DNA of 64,000 bases, taken from the NCBI GenBank assembly GCA_037576195.1, contig CM075101.1:9920001-9984000 (forward strand). The letters are read 5' to 3'. Position 1 is the stretch's first letter, and each line of letters opens with the position of its first letter. Shown one piece after another: positions 34,672-47,000 of this stretch. A program made the translations under genes and the position numbers. The notes beneath the pieces were generated by a model. That model ran no database searches, was not told the DNA's origin, and worked only from the letters and a program-made list of their open reading frames with translations. Source of the DNA: Phytoseiulus persimilis (taxonomy: Eukaryota > Arthropoda > Arachnida > Mesostigmata > Phytoseiidae).

Positions 34672-37600
34672 GATGGAGAAAGCAATTGATCTAGGTTTTT
34701 CGAAATGAGGAGTGATATCCGAGGAACTGTCGAGCTCATGGTTCTCTAGCGGCCAGCACCCACTGGTGCGAGCCCCAAAACCTACGTTGGTAAACCTTCA
34801 TTTAAGCAATGGATATACGATTAAGAAATGTTTCAAATAAGCCTCGGTGAGTCGCCATGAGACTTGGCGCACCGCGAGGAAAGAAAGCCATGAACGTCTT
34901 CTAGTGCATCGGCATGCTTAGGAATTTCAAATTTCGTAAGACTACCCGGTTGTTATGGATCAAATGTCGATTTCGAATCTGATGATAAATTGATGAGCAA
35001 TAGACATATTGTGTGAGTTCCGTTTGTGACACAAACGAATCGCGGGCTAGCGAGCGGAATGACTCAATGTAGTTCATTCCGTACTGTTTGATCCGATTTA
35101 TCACGGGAAACCAGGGTGAGCATGACCGAGTGAGGCATCCTGGATGCGCCAGCCCAGGCTGGAATCCTGTTCCGTCTGGTGACTGAGAGTTGAATCTCCC
35201 CAGACCGAGGAACCCGGAAACCATCACGCTGACCCGCGGTCGCGTAACCACGCAGTGCGCAACTGCCTCATTCCGTGTTGTCTGGAATCCTGGGGCCGTG
35301 GTTGCGACCGCTTTCTCGAGAAATTAAAAATTCTCGACGAACGATAAAAAAAATAGATTGTTCCTACGTGTATCGCAAACGCTTCACGACATGGCGGCTT
35401 GAGTCTAGTGGATTATAATGATGACGAACGCGGAGGCGCCTCTCTGCAAGAGTGATGCGTATGGAATTTGTATACTGTTGGATACATCCGCCGGAGAGCT
35501 AAGTCACTAACTGGACGAAGAGCGAGCCACAAGCGAGACTACAGAGCGTGGTGTATTTTATCGACACATCGGTTTTTGAAATCTTGTACAAACTTGAGAA
35601 GTGTGTTTTCTGGTGACGTTGACACAGCATTGAAGAGTCAAATGCAGTAAATATGAAATAAGATTCCCCGAAGAGCGGTTTCGTCTATGCGTACCAACTA
35701 AACAAACTTTCGCTTGTATATGAGAGCACGATACATGTGAGGAGCCGCCTCCATTCGAAGCGCACCCTCCGATAGGAGAGACTGGAAGCCTCATAGCTTG
35801 AGACGCCATGTGACCGGACATGTCCTTGTCCGTCCGGTTTCCGGGATTTCAGGGAAAAAGGTCCGGACTCTGGCATTTTGGGAGAAAAGGTCCGAAGTTC
35901 GGGATCCAAGAAGATAATTCCATTGTTGAGAGATCGAGAGAAACCCGGTTCGATTCCAAACCCTTCCGGGAGCGAAATTCCAGCTCTAGAGAGCGTTTAC
36001 CATGTGAGAGCGCATCGCGCCCGCGGACGGTTGAACGCCGTCTTCGCAGACCGCTGTTTCGTCGGCTAGCGGCCTTGAACTGAGTAGAAAGTTGCCCGCC
36101 GTGTTCGACTGACATCATCGGGACTTACTCCGAGCGAGGGCCCTCCAGATACCCGAATTTGGAGAACATCTTGATCCAAAAAACTCGGTGCTCGGAGGAA
36201 CAGGTGTTGGATATAATTGAAGAGAGAGTAAAGTTCACTCTGACTTTCCATCCTAGTACTCGAGACATGGAATGAGGGAAACATATCGTGGCTCGAGTCC
36301 CTCGACGCCATCGACTGATGTGCCGAAAGCCGACTACAGCATGTCAGACAGTACGGGTCAGGGGATCATGCTCTTCGAATCCCTTTTTCACATCACAGAA
36401 ATCCGACGCAAGCATAGCTACAAGCTGATGGACCGCGAAGACAGTCCTCCTAGAATCAATCTGGTCAAGGTTTGAGCGATACTCGTAGCGATTCCGGCGA
36501 TCCAGTAGCATGTGCTTGTTTCAGAACGCATACGGTAGCCTTCATGTCTCGGAACTGGCACCTAAGCGTATTCTTCCGCCGGGGTCGAGAGGCCCTTGAG
36601 AGTGATAGCCAGGGTTGAGAAAAGCACTAAAAACGAGCGAAAGATGCAGAAATGACACTCGAATTCGACTGGCTGGCGACGAGCGCACGAACGGATCCGC
36701 ATATTCTATCTATAACCAGAAGCGCCGATCGCTCCTCGATCGATTGGATGATATGATGTTTCACGTTCTCATTCGTCAAAGAGTGTCTCCAGTCTGACAG
36801 ATGAGATCTTGGAAGCTTACCAGCGTGGGAGACGCGGGACGAAGTCTGCAGTGGATCAGCTCTGAAGTCCTGCCTGTGGAGGAGCGAATCGGTTATCCAA
36901 GTTTAGATACTCTCAAGCTTGCCGGGAAACACCAAAGATCTGATACGAGTCTCATCAATCGACCGGAGGGTACCGGCTCATGAGTATCCATGCTGTGGTC
37001 TCCGAGAAGGCCTGTTTCGCCCAGGCCCATTTTTCAAGTCAGTGACGGACTACAGAAAAACGGGTACTCAGCGGCTCCCCGTTTTCGCTGTGCTCGGTCA
37101 TAGGTCGTCTCGAGATTGGTCAAACTCAACAATCAACATCGACAAAACTCAAGAATCCGGCGTTTTCATCGTTCATCCCCCTCAAGAGAGGAGGAAGGAA
37201 GCAGTCCAGTGGGGGTTTCTCCCTGCCGCTCTCTATCTCTCTCTCTGCTCGATTCTCGTGACCCTCGTCGGAGTCGATCGATCTCCTTGCCTTTATCCCC
37301 GCCTTTCAACGTCAGCTCCCCATGTCCTGAGAATCTCGCCCTGGCAGCTGGTCCAACCGTTTAGGTGCCCGATAACCTCACTTGAAATCAAAACTCATCG
37401 AACTGCAGGTTGCCTTGGATTCCCGTTTCTCTACAGGGTCGCGTGAGCTCCAACCGACGATATGGCTATATGAACCCGATCCCAGTAAACGAAGGACCAT
37501 TATCCCAGGTTCTCTGTGTAAGCCTTGGTTAAACGGTCTCCGTGGACCTCCTCCTACGGCGATTGCTGAAGCATTCGTCCCAAGCGACCGCTAGCAGCGT

Positions 37601-39385
37601 TCAAACTCGAATAACGGATAGCGCAGTGCCTGCAGCCCGACAACCATCAACCATGCGCGCGTCCTGCCCTATCAGCTTCTAGTGAGTGTTCATGGGCGCC
37701 TGTTCGTTCCCTCTCTGGTTCAAAAGTCATCATTCTGAAGTCCACGATCCGACAATCATGGGGGGAACGGCTCAGAAGGAGTGGGAAATAACTGAAGGCG
37801 TATGCCGTCAAGTCGAGATGTCTCAGCTCCTCAGCCCTGGTAATTAATCGTTCCCGTCGTTAGGTCAATGCCCTAGCAGCCCGGCCTTGAGCTGAGGAAA
37901 ACGGGGAGGACTTTGGATTGGGATTTGCCTAATCCAGGTACTACATGAGGATTTTCGCCTGGAAAGAGTGAAACAGATACACATAACACCATCACTCGCC
38001 CCCGAAGCTGCCTCACTCAGCTTCGTAGACGACAAGTCGGAGTTTGCTGCCCCGAGCTAATGTGCTCGCGAAAACCCCAATCGAACCACGGCCCTAATGT
38101 TTGAATCGAAGGTTCGATGTTCAGGCTCAGCTGACTTCTCTAGAGATCTTTTCTATCGTTCACATCCCATCGTTGCAAATGCCGGAGAATCTACCCGAAT
38201 CCTCAGGAACAACCAGCCTCACCATCCTCCTTGGTTGGAGATTCTCCAGCTAGGGTTTCAAAGGCCTCTGGGTCCCGAGCAAGGACGACAAGTCTGATTC
38301 ACATCAGAATCGTAGCCTCTCAGTTGACGCAATTGCGAGGAGGTTCAAGCCCCTCTTAAAGGACGAAAAATACTCAAGACCAATTTATAAGGCAATTTCG
38401 AATGTTTATTCGGTCGGTTTTTGTCTTCTGTTGTTTGGCAGATTAAAGCCGAACGCCCAGGCCACTCTTACATTGAGGGTAACTCGACTCGAGTTGGATG
38501 AGTGATACATGTATAATAATCCTGACTGCCGTCATTCAGGATGATTCGGAAAACTGATTCCGTGTGCATGATTAGGAATGTTATGAGTCTCATGACTGGT
38601 GGTAGTATTAGACTTGATTGAGGGTTATATTGGGAAGGTGCTTCGTGTGGTGGGGAGGGAATCAGGCATGCAGCAAAAAGGAGTTCCTTCTATCATAGGT
38701 CCTAGAGGACCATTCTGCACTCCTTCTGACGATTTTATCTCGTTACTCGCACGGTATTTTTATTTTTTCTCTTTACTATGCTAAAGTGGACTATTTCGCG
38801 AAAACAGATATCTATGAGAACGCAGGCGTTTGTTGATCGACCATCGAGCCAGTCGGAAGCACTGCGTTCCGCGACACTGACTATTTCTCTAAGATACGTT
38901 TGCTATTGCCACGGGGTGCGCGGTTTCGGTGCAAGTGCTAAGCCCAGCAAACCGTTTCGCCTGCCTGACAGCTTTTTGTGAGTGAGTTGATTAGTAAACG
39001 ACTTCTGAACAATCGTTCCGTGGAGGGCTCCTACAGCATAAACCCCCGTTCGAGAAAATGTGGAGCTAATTGTCGGAGGTGTGGCTTTCTTCTCAACTGT
39101 AGTTTTGGGTCTGCTTGCTTGTGGTAATTACAATAAGCTGCTTCGTCGGTGTTCTCTGCAGCCCGGAGCGCTCTGCTTAAACTTGCCGTTCGAGACACAA
39201 TCCGCTAAGGTGATAACTTCTTCTTCTTTCTTCTATCCTCTGCGTTCTGCCGTGAGGCACGTTCGCTACTCAATGCTCTCGTCCTGCGAGGAGCAATCAG
39301 CATGAGCCATATCATTCAATTTGACACGATCGATTTCATCGATCGTTGTTCATCGGGGCTAGTTCGGGGACGCAGAACACAAACC
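34672..39385. other. Gene-poor interval
   Basis: I found no exon that I can defend. Open frames at 34901-35251 (minus) and 36919-37446 (plus) have no recognisable domains. Short imperfect direct repeats occur near 35850-35905 (GGGAAAAAGGTCCGGA and GGGAGAAAAGGTCCGAA). A TTTATT motif at about 38404 could be a minus-strand polyadenylation signal, but it lies about 1 kb beyond the NtA/Kazal stop codon. Confidence 0.4.
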
Positions 39386-40305
39386 TCAGTATGACGTCAG
39401 AACAGCGGCTTCGAAAGGGTGCTTAATTGGTCTCTGAGAAGGTGTGCTGCAAGAACCCGAGCGCGTCACCCAAATCCTCTCCGATCTCCTACAAGAATCT
39501 AGACGGAGACGGCAGTGCGAGGGAAAGGTGGCGTTATTCGAACCACAAACGCTGCTGGCTTCTGCGACGTACGGACAAGAGTCAGGGCAGCGACAGGAAG
39601 CCTGGCCCTGGTGCTCGTGGCACTCTTGATTGTTGGGGCAATACTTCAACTCGCAGGGAACTGCCAAGAATAGAAAATTCTTTTTATGATGATGGTCCCG
39701 ATTCTCGAGTCTGCCAGAGGGGTCGTTCTTGCAATCGATTAGCTGATTAATCAGTGATCTCCAACTGTGGATGATTGGAGAACTCACGGTCTGGCATATG
39801 GCGGCGTCTGGCTAGCGATTCCTTGGAAATCGCGGAGTTGAGTTGATCGATGTGTCCGAGGGACACGGTGAGAGGGGTTCGGACGGAAACCATGACCCCA
39901 GGCTTGACGCTGTTCATGAAGAAGTAGCGGATATCGCCCTCGCGGAGAAGGTCGCATTCTTGTCGGAGCCCTCTCAAAATCATGATGGAGTTCACTAGAT
40001 CAGAGCTCCCTTTCAACGTCCGTAATATAGCTACCTGAACTGAAGAGTCGTCAAGTACTCTGAGGAGGGAAAGGGGGATTACGCTCGCTGACTTGATTTG
40101 AAATCCCGATTCGGCGTGAGCTCGATTCGTACAAATGATGAGAAACCGTCTCGGGCAGAGCCACCCACTTGTCAACCATAGCTGAAGCAACCACTTTGGA
40201 GTTCAATTCCGCTTGGGAAATGTCCATATCCAAGCACGGACGCACAGATGGGCTCCGAGCGAAACACTGCCCCACGAGGACGGCGGCAAAAATCAGCATC
40301 GCCAT
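39386..40305 (-). CDS. Short secreted protein with agrin NtA domain and one follistatin/Kazal domain
   Basis: Exons: 40305-40169, 40059-39788, 39660-39386, exactly 684 nt (227 residues plus stop), with phases 2 and 1 matching at the junctions. The ATG at 40305 opens a signal peptide (MAMLIFAAVLVGQCFA). Residues about 25-120 resemble the agrin N-terminal (NtA) domain: a KVVASAMVDKV strand, VQVAILRTLKG (compare the RVWRYLKG motif of vertebrate agrin), and EGDIRYFFMN (compare GDTRIFFVN). NtA has a TIMP/netrin-like fold and binds laminin in agrin. Exon 3 encodes a ten-cysteine follistatin-like domain: PCELKYCPNNQEC, ASCRCPDSCP, then SSVCGSN as Kazal core. The frame then stops. No further follistatin, SEA, EGF or LamG exons were found downstream, so this is much shorter than agrin (about 2,000 residues). 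It could be a truncated gene whose other exons lie elsewhere, but the in-frame stop has no good donor before it. Confidence 0.8.
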
Positions 40306-41530
40306 GTCCGATGATTATAGTATATTTTTTCTCATGTAGTTTCCTGATCGACCCCGACCCGGGAACCTGTTTGGAGAAATCATCGATTCAGTTATTCGTT
40401 CATTGTCGTGGACCAATGGCACTGTCCTTACATTTAGTATCGGAAGATATCCCCTGTATTGATCTCTGTCGACGTGGTATGTTTTTGACACTTGGAAGAT
40501 GAATATCGCGTATTCTTCACATCAAATGACTTCAAGAACCGGGTTGGTGAGAAGACCCATTCGGGAAAGGCGGCGAAATCCACTGACCTACCACTCGTCT
40601 ATTTTCAGGAACAGTATAGCTCGTGGAGCAGCCAGAAGGAAGAAACTGGTCGGTGTGATTTCTGAACGAGCATAAACTTCAGCCTCAACTTACTTTGGAT
40701 CGCTGGACAGCCACAACGCCGCTCTCCTTGCTTTCGCGGCTTCGGCCGAATGCAGCGAGCTGGCTATCCGAGAAAAGCGCGTGGGAGTTGCTCACCAAAC
40801 ATGGAGCCCGCGCTGGTAACGCCATCGGTGAGTCCTCGCAGCTTGAATCAGCTGATGGAGCTGAAAAACGGAATCAGCATGCGACAGTGTAGCTTTGAGA
40901 AGCAATTTGAAGTTGACAATCAATGGAGGCAGGTTTCCGCATTCTAATCCAAGAGGAGAATATTCTCTTGCACGCAGGAAATCACACTCGTGGGTTCCCC
41001 GGAAAAGCTCGCTTCCATGTATTGACAAATAATAAACCTCCTCAATCAGATGAAGATTAGAATCCAGATGGGCTGACTCCTTTCGATCAACTCGAACAGA
41101 GAGATACACGGCTCAAACGATGCAAGCCGTCCGTAAAACCCTTTTAGTAGGCCTTTACCCATCGGGCGGATAATCCACTCCTGCGCGAGCGGTTTTTACA
41201 GGGTTGGAAAACATACCATAAGTGTCCTATAATGGAGCGCTATTGCGAGATCAGGAACTTGGCGAGCTCTCGTTGAATGTTTAGCAACCTTCGTTCGATG
41301 GGATCTTGGAGTTAGTCCGAATCTGAATCAGAACATAGTGCGCTAGCGGATCTTCGACCCATCTTTTCCCGAACGGATCAGAACACTCGACGTAAATTTT
41401 GCAGGGTGGTCATCGCAAGTCGAGAACTTTCTCACTCTCTCTTGTTTTGCTCATAAGTTTGTGAAAAATGATCATATCCTGGATTTTCTTTTTTGCGTTC
41501 GATAGGTGGAAGGAAGGCGCATCTTTTTCT
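40306..41530. other. Intergenic, 5' flank of the NtA/Kazal gene
   Basis: A TATA-like run (TATACTATAA on the minus strand) sits only about 10-25 nt before the ATG, so it is more likely an AT-rich leader than a core promoter. No other exon was recognised. Confidence 0.35.
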
Positions 41531-42190
41531 TTCCGGCTTCCCGTGAATCGGTAAGAAATTGAATTCCCAAACATTGCCTTTTTTTCAACTTTTCTCAGAA
41601 AAACTGATCGACAAACTTCTTGAGTGGACCGATCGAACTTGGAACTGCCAAGGTCGACACAGGATGGGAAAACGCGTCCCCAATGCATTCGCTCCCTATC
41701 CCCTCAGAGGAGGCGAATTCGAAAATTTTTCCCATGACAGAAAGTTCTTGGATTGGTCCAAACTACCCAGCTTCAGAGTTGCTGAGTCGATCCGGTCACT
41801 TCTTCTCTCAGCCGAAAATCGAGCTTCTCCAGTTTTTTGTCCTGGAAAGAAAAACTGACTGAGCTCGATTTTCGGGCGGAGAAAACAACGATCGTATCGA
41901 CCCATGAACTTCATTGACGGGTATTTTGGACCAATTCAAGAACTTTCTGCGATCGGAAAATGTATCGAACTCGGCTTCCCTGAGGAATCACGGGCCGAAA
42001 TGCAAAAAGGACGCGATCTTGTCGGGTGATCGATCTTGACGTCAAGGTTGAAACAGATCCCGAGCTAGAAATTCGGAGTTGCCGGGCGTTTGAGCAGCAT
42101 CCTGTCCTGCGTCGACCTGCCTCGATCAGTTTCTTGAGAAAAATTAGAAAAAAAAGCAATCTCCGCGCCGATTCACAGGGAATGGTTTCT
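41531..42190. repeat. Large foldback inverted repeat
   Basis: Left arm about 41531-41835, right arm about 41852-42190, centre near 41845. The innermost 14 bp (CCGAAAATCGAGCT at 41812-41825 and its complement at 41862-41875) pair perfectly. Further out, AGAAAGTTCTTGGATTGG is mirrored with one change. AACTGATCGA following a T-rich block and CCCGTGAATCGG at the outer end are also mirrored, with small indels. Overall the arms look roughly 75 % alike. No transposase frame lies inside, which fits a foldback or MITE-like non-autonomous element. Confidence 0.7.
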
Positions 42191-43104
42191 CCCGTAACGG
42201 TCAGGCCTTGAATCTTCGGTTGAGGGACGACGAGAGTTCGTGCCTGTGTTTCACTTTTTCTCGAGTAGACTGAAATTACTCAGATGAAATTGCCTCGGAT
42301 GATATTTCAGGCATCTGGAGAGGCCCCGGCACACAAGTTCTCATGCAGGGTTCATTGTCTTGCATCTTGCTGGAATCCCTCGAGATTGTCCCAACGAAGG
42401 AGTGAGTTTCAGGCTTCTTGTCCAGATTGCTCCGTAGCGGGCATGAAGGAGATCGTGGTACCGGAACTATACAACTCGAAGGATCCTTCGGCGTCGGGAT
42501 CGCTTTCACATCCACATAGATCCATCACTTCGAGTCGAGGGACTCGCAGAGAATCCATGTATCGAGCGAACTGTTTCGATGCTTCAAGCTATTGAATTTC
42601 CGCCTCGAATCAGAGTTTCTCGAAGTTCAACCCGTTTCTCGATCCTGTGTTCGTCCGGTGCGCTTACGGAATCAGACTCGTGGCGTCAGGGCTACTGAGG
42701 TGAACTCGCAACGTTAGCCGAGGACCTCCTCGACTCCGGCCCCATTCGGTACGGAGATTCCGGAGCTGCAGTTGACGAGACAGCCAGCCATACCGCCGTT
42801 GGATGTCCTCCGGCCACAGATCTCGGGGCTTGCGTACGTAGCGTCTATCAGCAGCCCAGAGTCTCCTTCCCTTGCCTCCTTCTGTTCGATCGAGGCCGTT
42901 GGGACTGGACAGGCACTCTGATGTCGCACACGGTAGTACGATTGCCGTTTCGCTAGTCTGTGAGGATTGGAAGGAAGAACGCGTTGAGCAGCCGAGGTGG
43001 GCTGGAGCAGGCTTCGTTTTGTCAGGAGAGATTCGTCCGTGTTGTCAGCAATTCTCTACCGGATAATTTGCTCAGTCAATCTGTCAGTTTGTCCGGCCCA
43101 CCAT
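42191..43104. other. Intergenic, nothing recognised
   Basis: Overlapping short open frames occur on both strands, without splice structure or known motifs. Confidence 0.4.
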
Positions 43105-44095
43105 CTGGACTATGGAGGCATCGATCTGAGCAAAGTTTTCGGAGTCTAGGGATGTGATTCCGGGGTGGATCTGACAATACTTTTCGGGGGCTATGAAGGT
43201 CCGTCCGGGATCAATCGGGCCATTCTTTTCGCAACCTCGGGAGGTGGTTCCGGAATCGATCTGACCATATTTTTCGGAGTCTCTTTTTATTTGGGGACCA
43301 GGAAGAAGAATGCGTGACGCAGACCGCGCCACAGTCCCGCTCCATACTGTGGCAGTTGCATACACACTGAAAATCGAGTGTCACCCCAACCTCCACTTTT
43401 CGGGTGGAGGTATGCCACCCATGGCCGGAACTGCGTTGGCATCACTTCGTTACCATGGGAGCGGTAGATGATTCCGGCCTCGATCTGACCATCCATCTTG
43501 GAGGCTGAGGAGAAGGCTCCGGAGTCGATCTGAACATACTTTTTGAGGTCCATGGAGGTGACTTCGAGGCCGATCTCACCATCGTTTCCGGGGTCTTTAT
43601 TTTTTATTTATTTTTTCATATTCCCAGACCAGGAGTGGAATTTCTTCGGACACCGGCGGTAAGCCTGTTAGGACCGTTGCTCCGGTTACGTGGTGATTTC
43701 ACTAAAACACTCCTATGTCCGCGCCCCGTAAGCTGTAAGCACTTAATCCGAGTGATACGTAAGTTCACCGTTTGCGGTCGATCCATGTCAAGGTTACGGG
43801 GATACACTTAAGGACCTTCGTCTTCGGGCTGCGGCGCTCCACAGGAATTGCCACTTGCTTAGGGTCTCAGCCCGGATTTCCTCTCCAGTGGGGTGGTCTC
43901 CTTCGTCTTCGTCAGAGCCGCAGGGGGCTTCTTGACGCTCTTTTTCCAGCCAGAGATCTTTTCCGGGATCTATGGAAGTGATCGGGGAGTCGGTTGGACC
44001 ATATATTCCGTGATCTACGGGGGTGATGCCGTGGTTGATCTGACAATACTCTTCGGGGTCTATTGAAGTGATTTACGGCTCGATTTGACCTCTAC
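43105..44095. repeat. Interrupted minisatellite, unit about 45-48 bp
   Basis: Degenerate units contain GATTCCGGAGTCGATCTGAC, then CATA and TTTTTCGGGGTCTA, then TGGAGGTGA. Clusters lie at about 43105-43290, 43440-43605 and 43955-44095. They are separated by unrelated blocks. Read on the minus strand, the units give a drifting 15-16 residue peptide (EKYGQIDSGTTSRG-like). This is repeat-derived, not evidence of a gene. Confidence 0.7.
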
Positions 44096-47000
44096 GAGTG
44101 TCTACGAGAGCCTACAAGATCGTCTTCGAGAGTTTTCGGGATCTTCTCCCAATGCGAGCTCCAAGAAGAGCTCCGGGGACAGACGAAGAAGCAGTTCAAA
44201 GTCGGGTCCGAGGAGCCGATGCAGAAAAACTACAGAAGACTAACAACATACACCGATTAGTCGAATAAGAGGATAGTTTTGGAAATGATTTCGACACAAT
44301 GAAGAGGGAGAAGAGTGCCTCCTCACCAGAAATCGCAATTCAACCGTGCAGAGCGCGGGCGATTGGAGTCGGCCGAAGCCCGGCTGATGTGGTAGGTAGA
44401 TCTTAGGAGTTCAAGCATTCAACATTTTATACCTCCCATCTGTCCATATTGGGAGATGAATATCTGAGTCTCTGATGGGTGAGTACATGGCGTATCTCAC
44501 CGATATATATATCCATTCATCGACCCAGAAATCCATGGAATAATTGATGATGATTAATGAATGATAACCGAAATTCGAAGCTCTAGTAATGAATATATCC
44601 CGTAGCCCGCGGAAGGTCAGGTGAGCGGAATCAAGAAAGAATGACTCTCCTTCGCCGTCAACCCAGGTTTTTTCGTTGATAGTCCTTTCAATGGGTTGAA
44701 GTCATGACATTCATGTGTATCAATGTCCAAGCAGCGCAATCAGCTTCGCTCCAGCGAAGGAAAAAGCGGACGCTTCAGAAGGGGTTGGAAAGATAATGGG
44801 GCACGCTCTGGCGACCGGGCATCCTCTACAAAACGCGGGCGGCCCAGAGAAGTTTGAAAAATGAACAACCAGGCCCTTTGGTTGGAGTTAATACGATATT
44901 CAATTGAGGTAGCAGTGGGCATGACCTCAGGGAAAGGAGACGACGATCCGAGAAGGTTTTACTGCCTTTTCGGCTACGGGCAGAGGCTCTGGGACATATT
45001 GCAGCCGCTAACAATTAGAGCTCCCATATCACCTGACATATACCCCTACGTCCATTTGTCCGGTTTCCTCGAAGAACCGAGGAAACGTCCGGCTTCCAGG
45101 CTCACCGATCGGGTGGTCAACCATGGTTTTGATAAATCCCCATCGAAAAGCTCAATGGCTTTCGGGCAACAGAGCGCGAAACGATTCCGGGATCATGCGG
45201 GGATAAGTGAGGAGCGCTCTCCCAACGGCCGGTAATCGGTCCTCGTGCTTTATCTGCGGGCTGTGTATCGACAGTGTTTACGGAGTTCCAACTAGCGCGA
45301 GGTGTACTTCGCAATCCGTGTCCTGCCTGCCTCGTCGAATTGAAACCACCTGAGCCGGTGAACACACGCTGGAGTACATATCTGAGCACCGCACTCCAAA
45401 AAAAGTGTCCAGTGATGTAGGAGCTCTACTACTAATATTTTGGGGAGACTGGTGAAGGCCGCCGGAAAATGTCTGCTGGATATCGAGCCAATGGAGGGGG
45501 AGCACGAACTTTCCATCTGGCTACGCGTGGGTGAGCACTGCCCATTTCTGAACTTGGATCAACCTGAAAGATATCTGGACTGAAAAGGGTAGGTCTCTCT
45601 GAGCTCGGAGCAGAGGGGATTCTTTTGTTGTCCGTGATATCGCTTCTTGAGCACTCTGCTGGAGGCGGGGAGATTCCCGCGAGGTCGCTTTAACTTGAGT
45701 CTGCGGCGTTTATCGGTGATGGAGCTGCACACGGCGTGCTTCGGCCTTTTTTGGTGCCGAATGGAGAGGGAAGAGATCGTCAAGACTGGGGGTCGCAGAC
45801 TCGGACTAGCGAATCTCCGCGATCCCTGGTCAGTACGTAAGGCAAGCTCGCGCCTACTGGGTGTTCTGGTGACGTCGACACAACGTTGATCGACCATCGT
45901 TCCCAGAAAGCTCTCAGGGTTCGGGAGAGAAAAAGGTTTTTCGAATGAAATATGACGCAATCTCTGCTCGGCATTTTGGGGGGATTCTGCTGATCCAGCC
46001 TGCAGTGGTACGTCCACGTATGCATTGCGGAGGCAGACGCCTATGATCTCATGTCGATACAGCCCTAGTCTTATGCTGTTCCGCACTCCGAGTCCAGGAA
46101 TGGGTATCGAGGCTCCCGTGATCATATTGAGCGTCCCAATCCAAAACACGAATGAAGAGCGACACTAGTGGTCCTGGGTGGTCTCTACCGAAGAACACAG
46201 AAGTGCTTCGGATGTACATAGCTGGGCGATGACGGAGTATCTGATGGTGAAGATCGTTTTTTGATACTGCGGGCACGTTCATCGTGATCATTGAGTTAAG
46301 CCACATGAAGCTTGCGGAAAGCTAACGGCTGTCTCGGATCATCGGCACAAAGATCTTGCTATTCTGAAAACGTTTGGAAATCTTCTTCTTAGGGTGAAGC
46401 GACTCCGAGGAACTCAGGGCATTCTTTTCGAGCACTTCACTATGGAAACTCCCCGACTTTTCGGACCTTTGACAGGTGCTTGATTGTAAATTAGCTTGGA
46501 AATACATGGGGCTCTCATCGGGTGACAACTGCCGATGAGTTCTTCCTCTTCGGCTTCGCTGATATTGGTGTGAACGTTCACCTCACCAGCAGTTTGCTGG
46601 TGATGAGGGCGATAAGGACATCAGAGAGATTACTCGTTAAAGCACAGCATATAATCAATCGTCAACAAATCGACCGTAGACCGATGCACTGAAGAAGAGA
46701 CCGGGTATGCACAATACAAGAACAACATCACATGCGAGGAGGCAGGTGTGAGGTCGATGCTTCCGAGCTTGAAGGAGGAAGTCGCTGCTCCAGAAACGGG
46801 AGCGAAAGTGTTAATCTCTTCCATAAGTGTTGAAAGATATCAAATGTGCTCTTCTCACAAGTTCTCGCTCCTACTTTCCGGACGCGTGTCCAGACTATCT
46901 TGTCCAATCCGGAGTCATGGCAGCTCAACCGAGTTGATGGTGAAAGGTTTGAAGCGAATCGAATGTGACGGCCTCACTCTGGGGAGGTCCAAAATCTCTC

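Noticed and set aside
35945..35975. T-loop-like motif GGTTCGATTCC suggesting a tRNA
   Set aside because: No complementary acceptor, D or anticodon stems can be formed around it.
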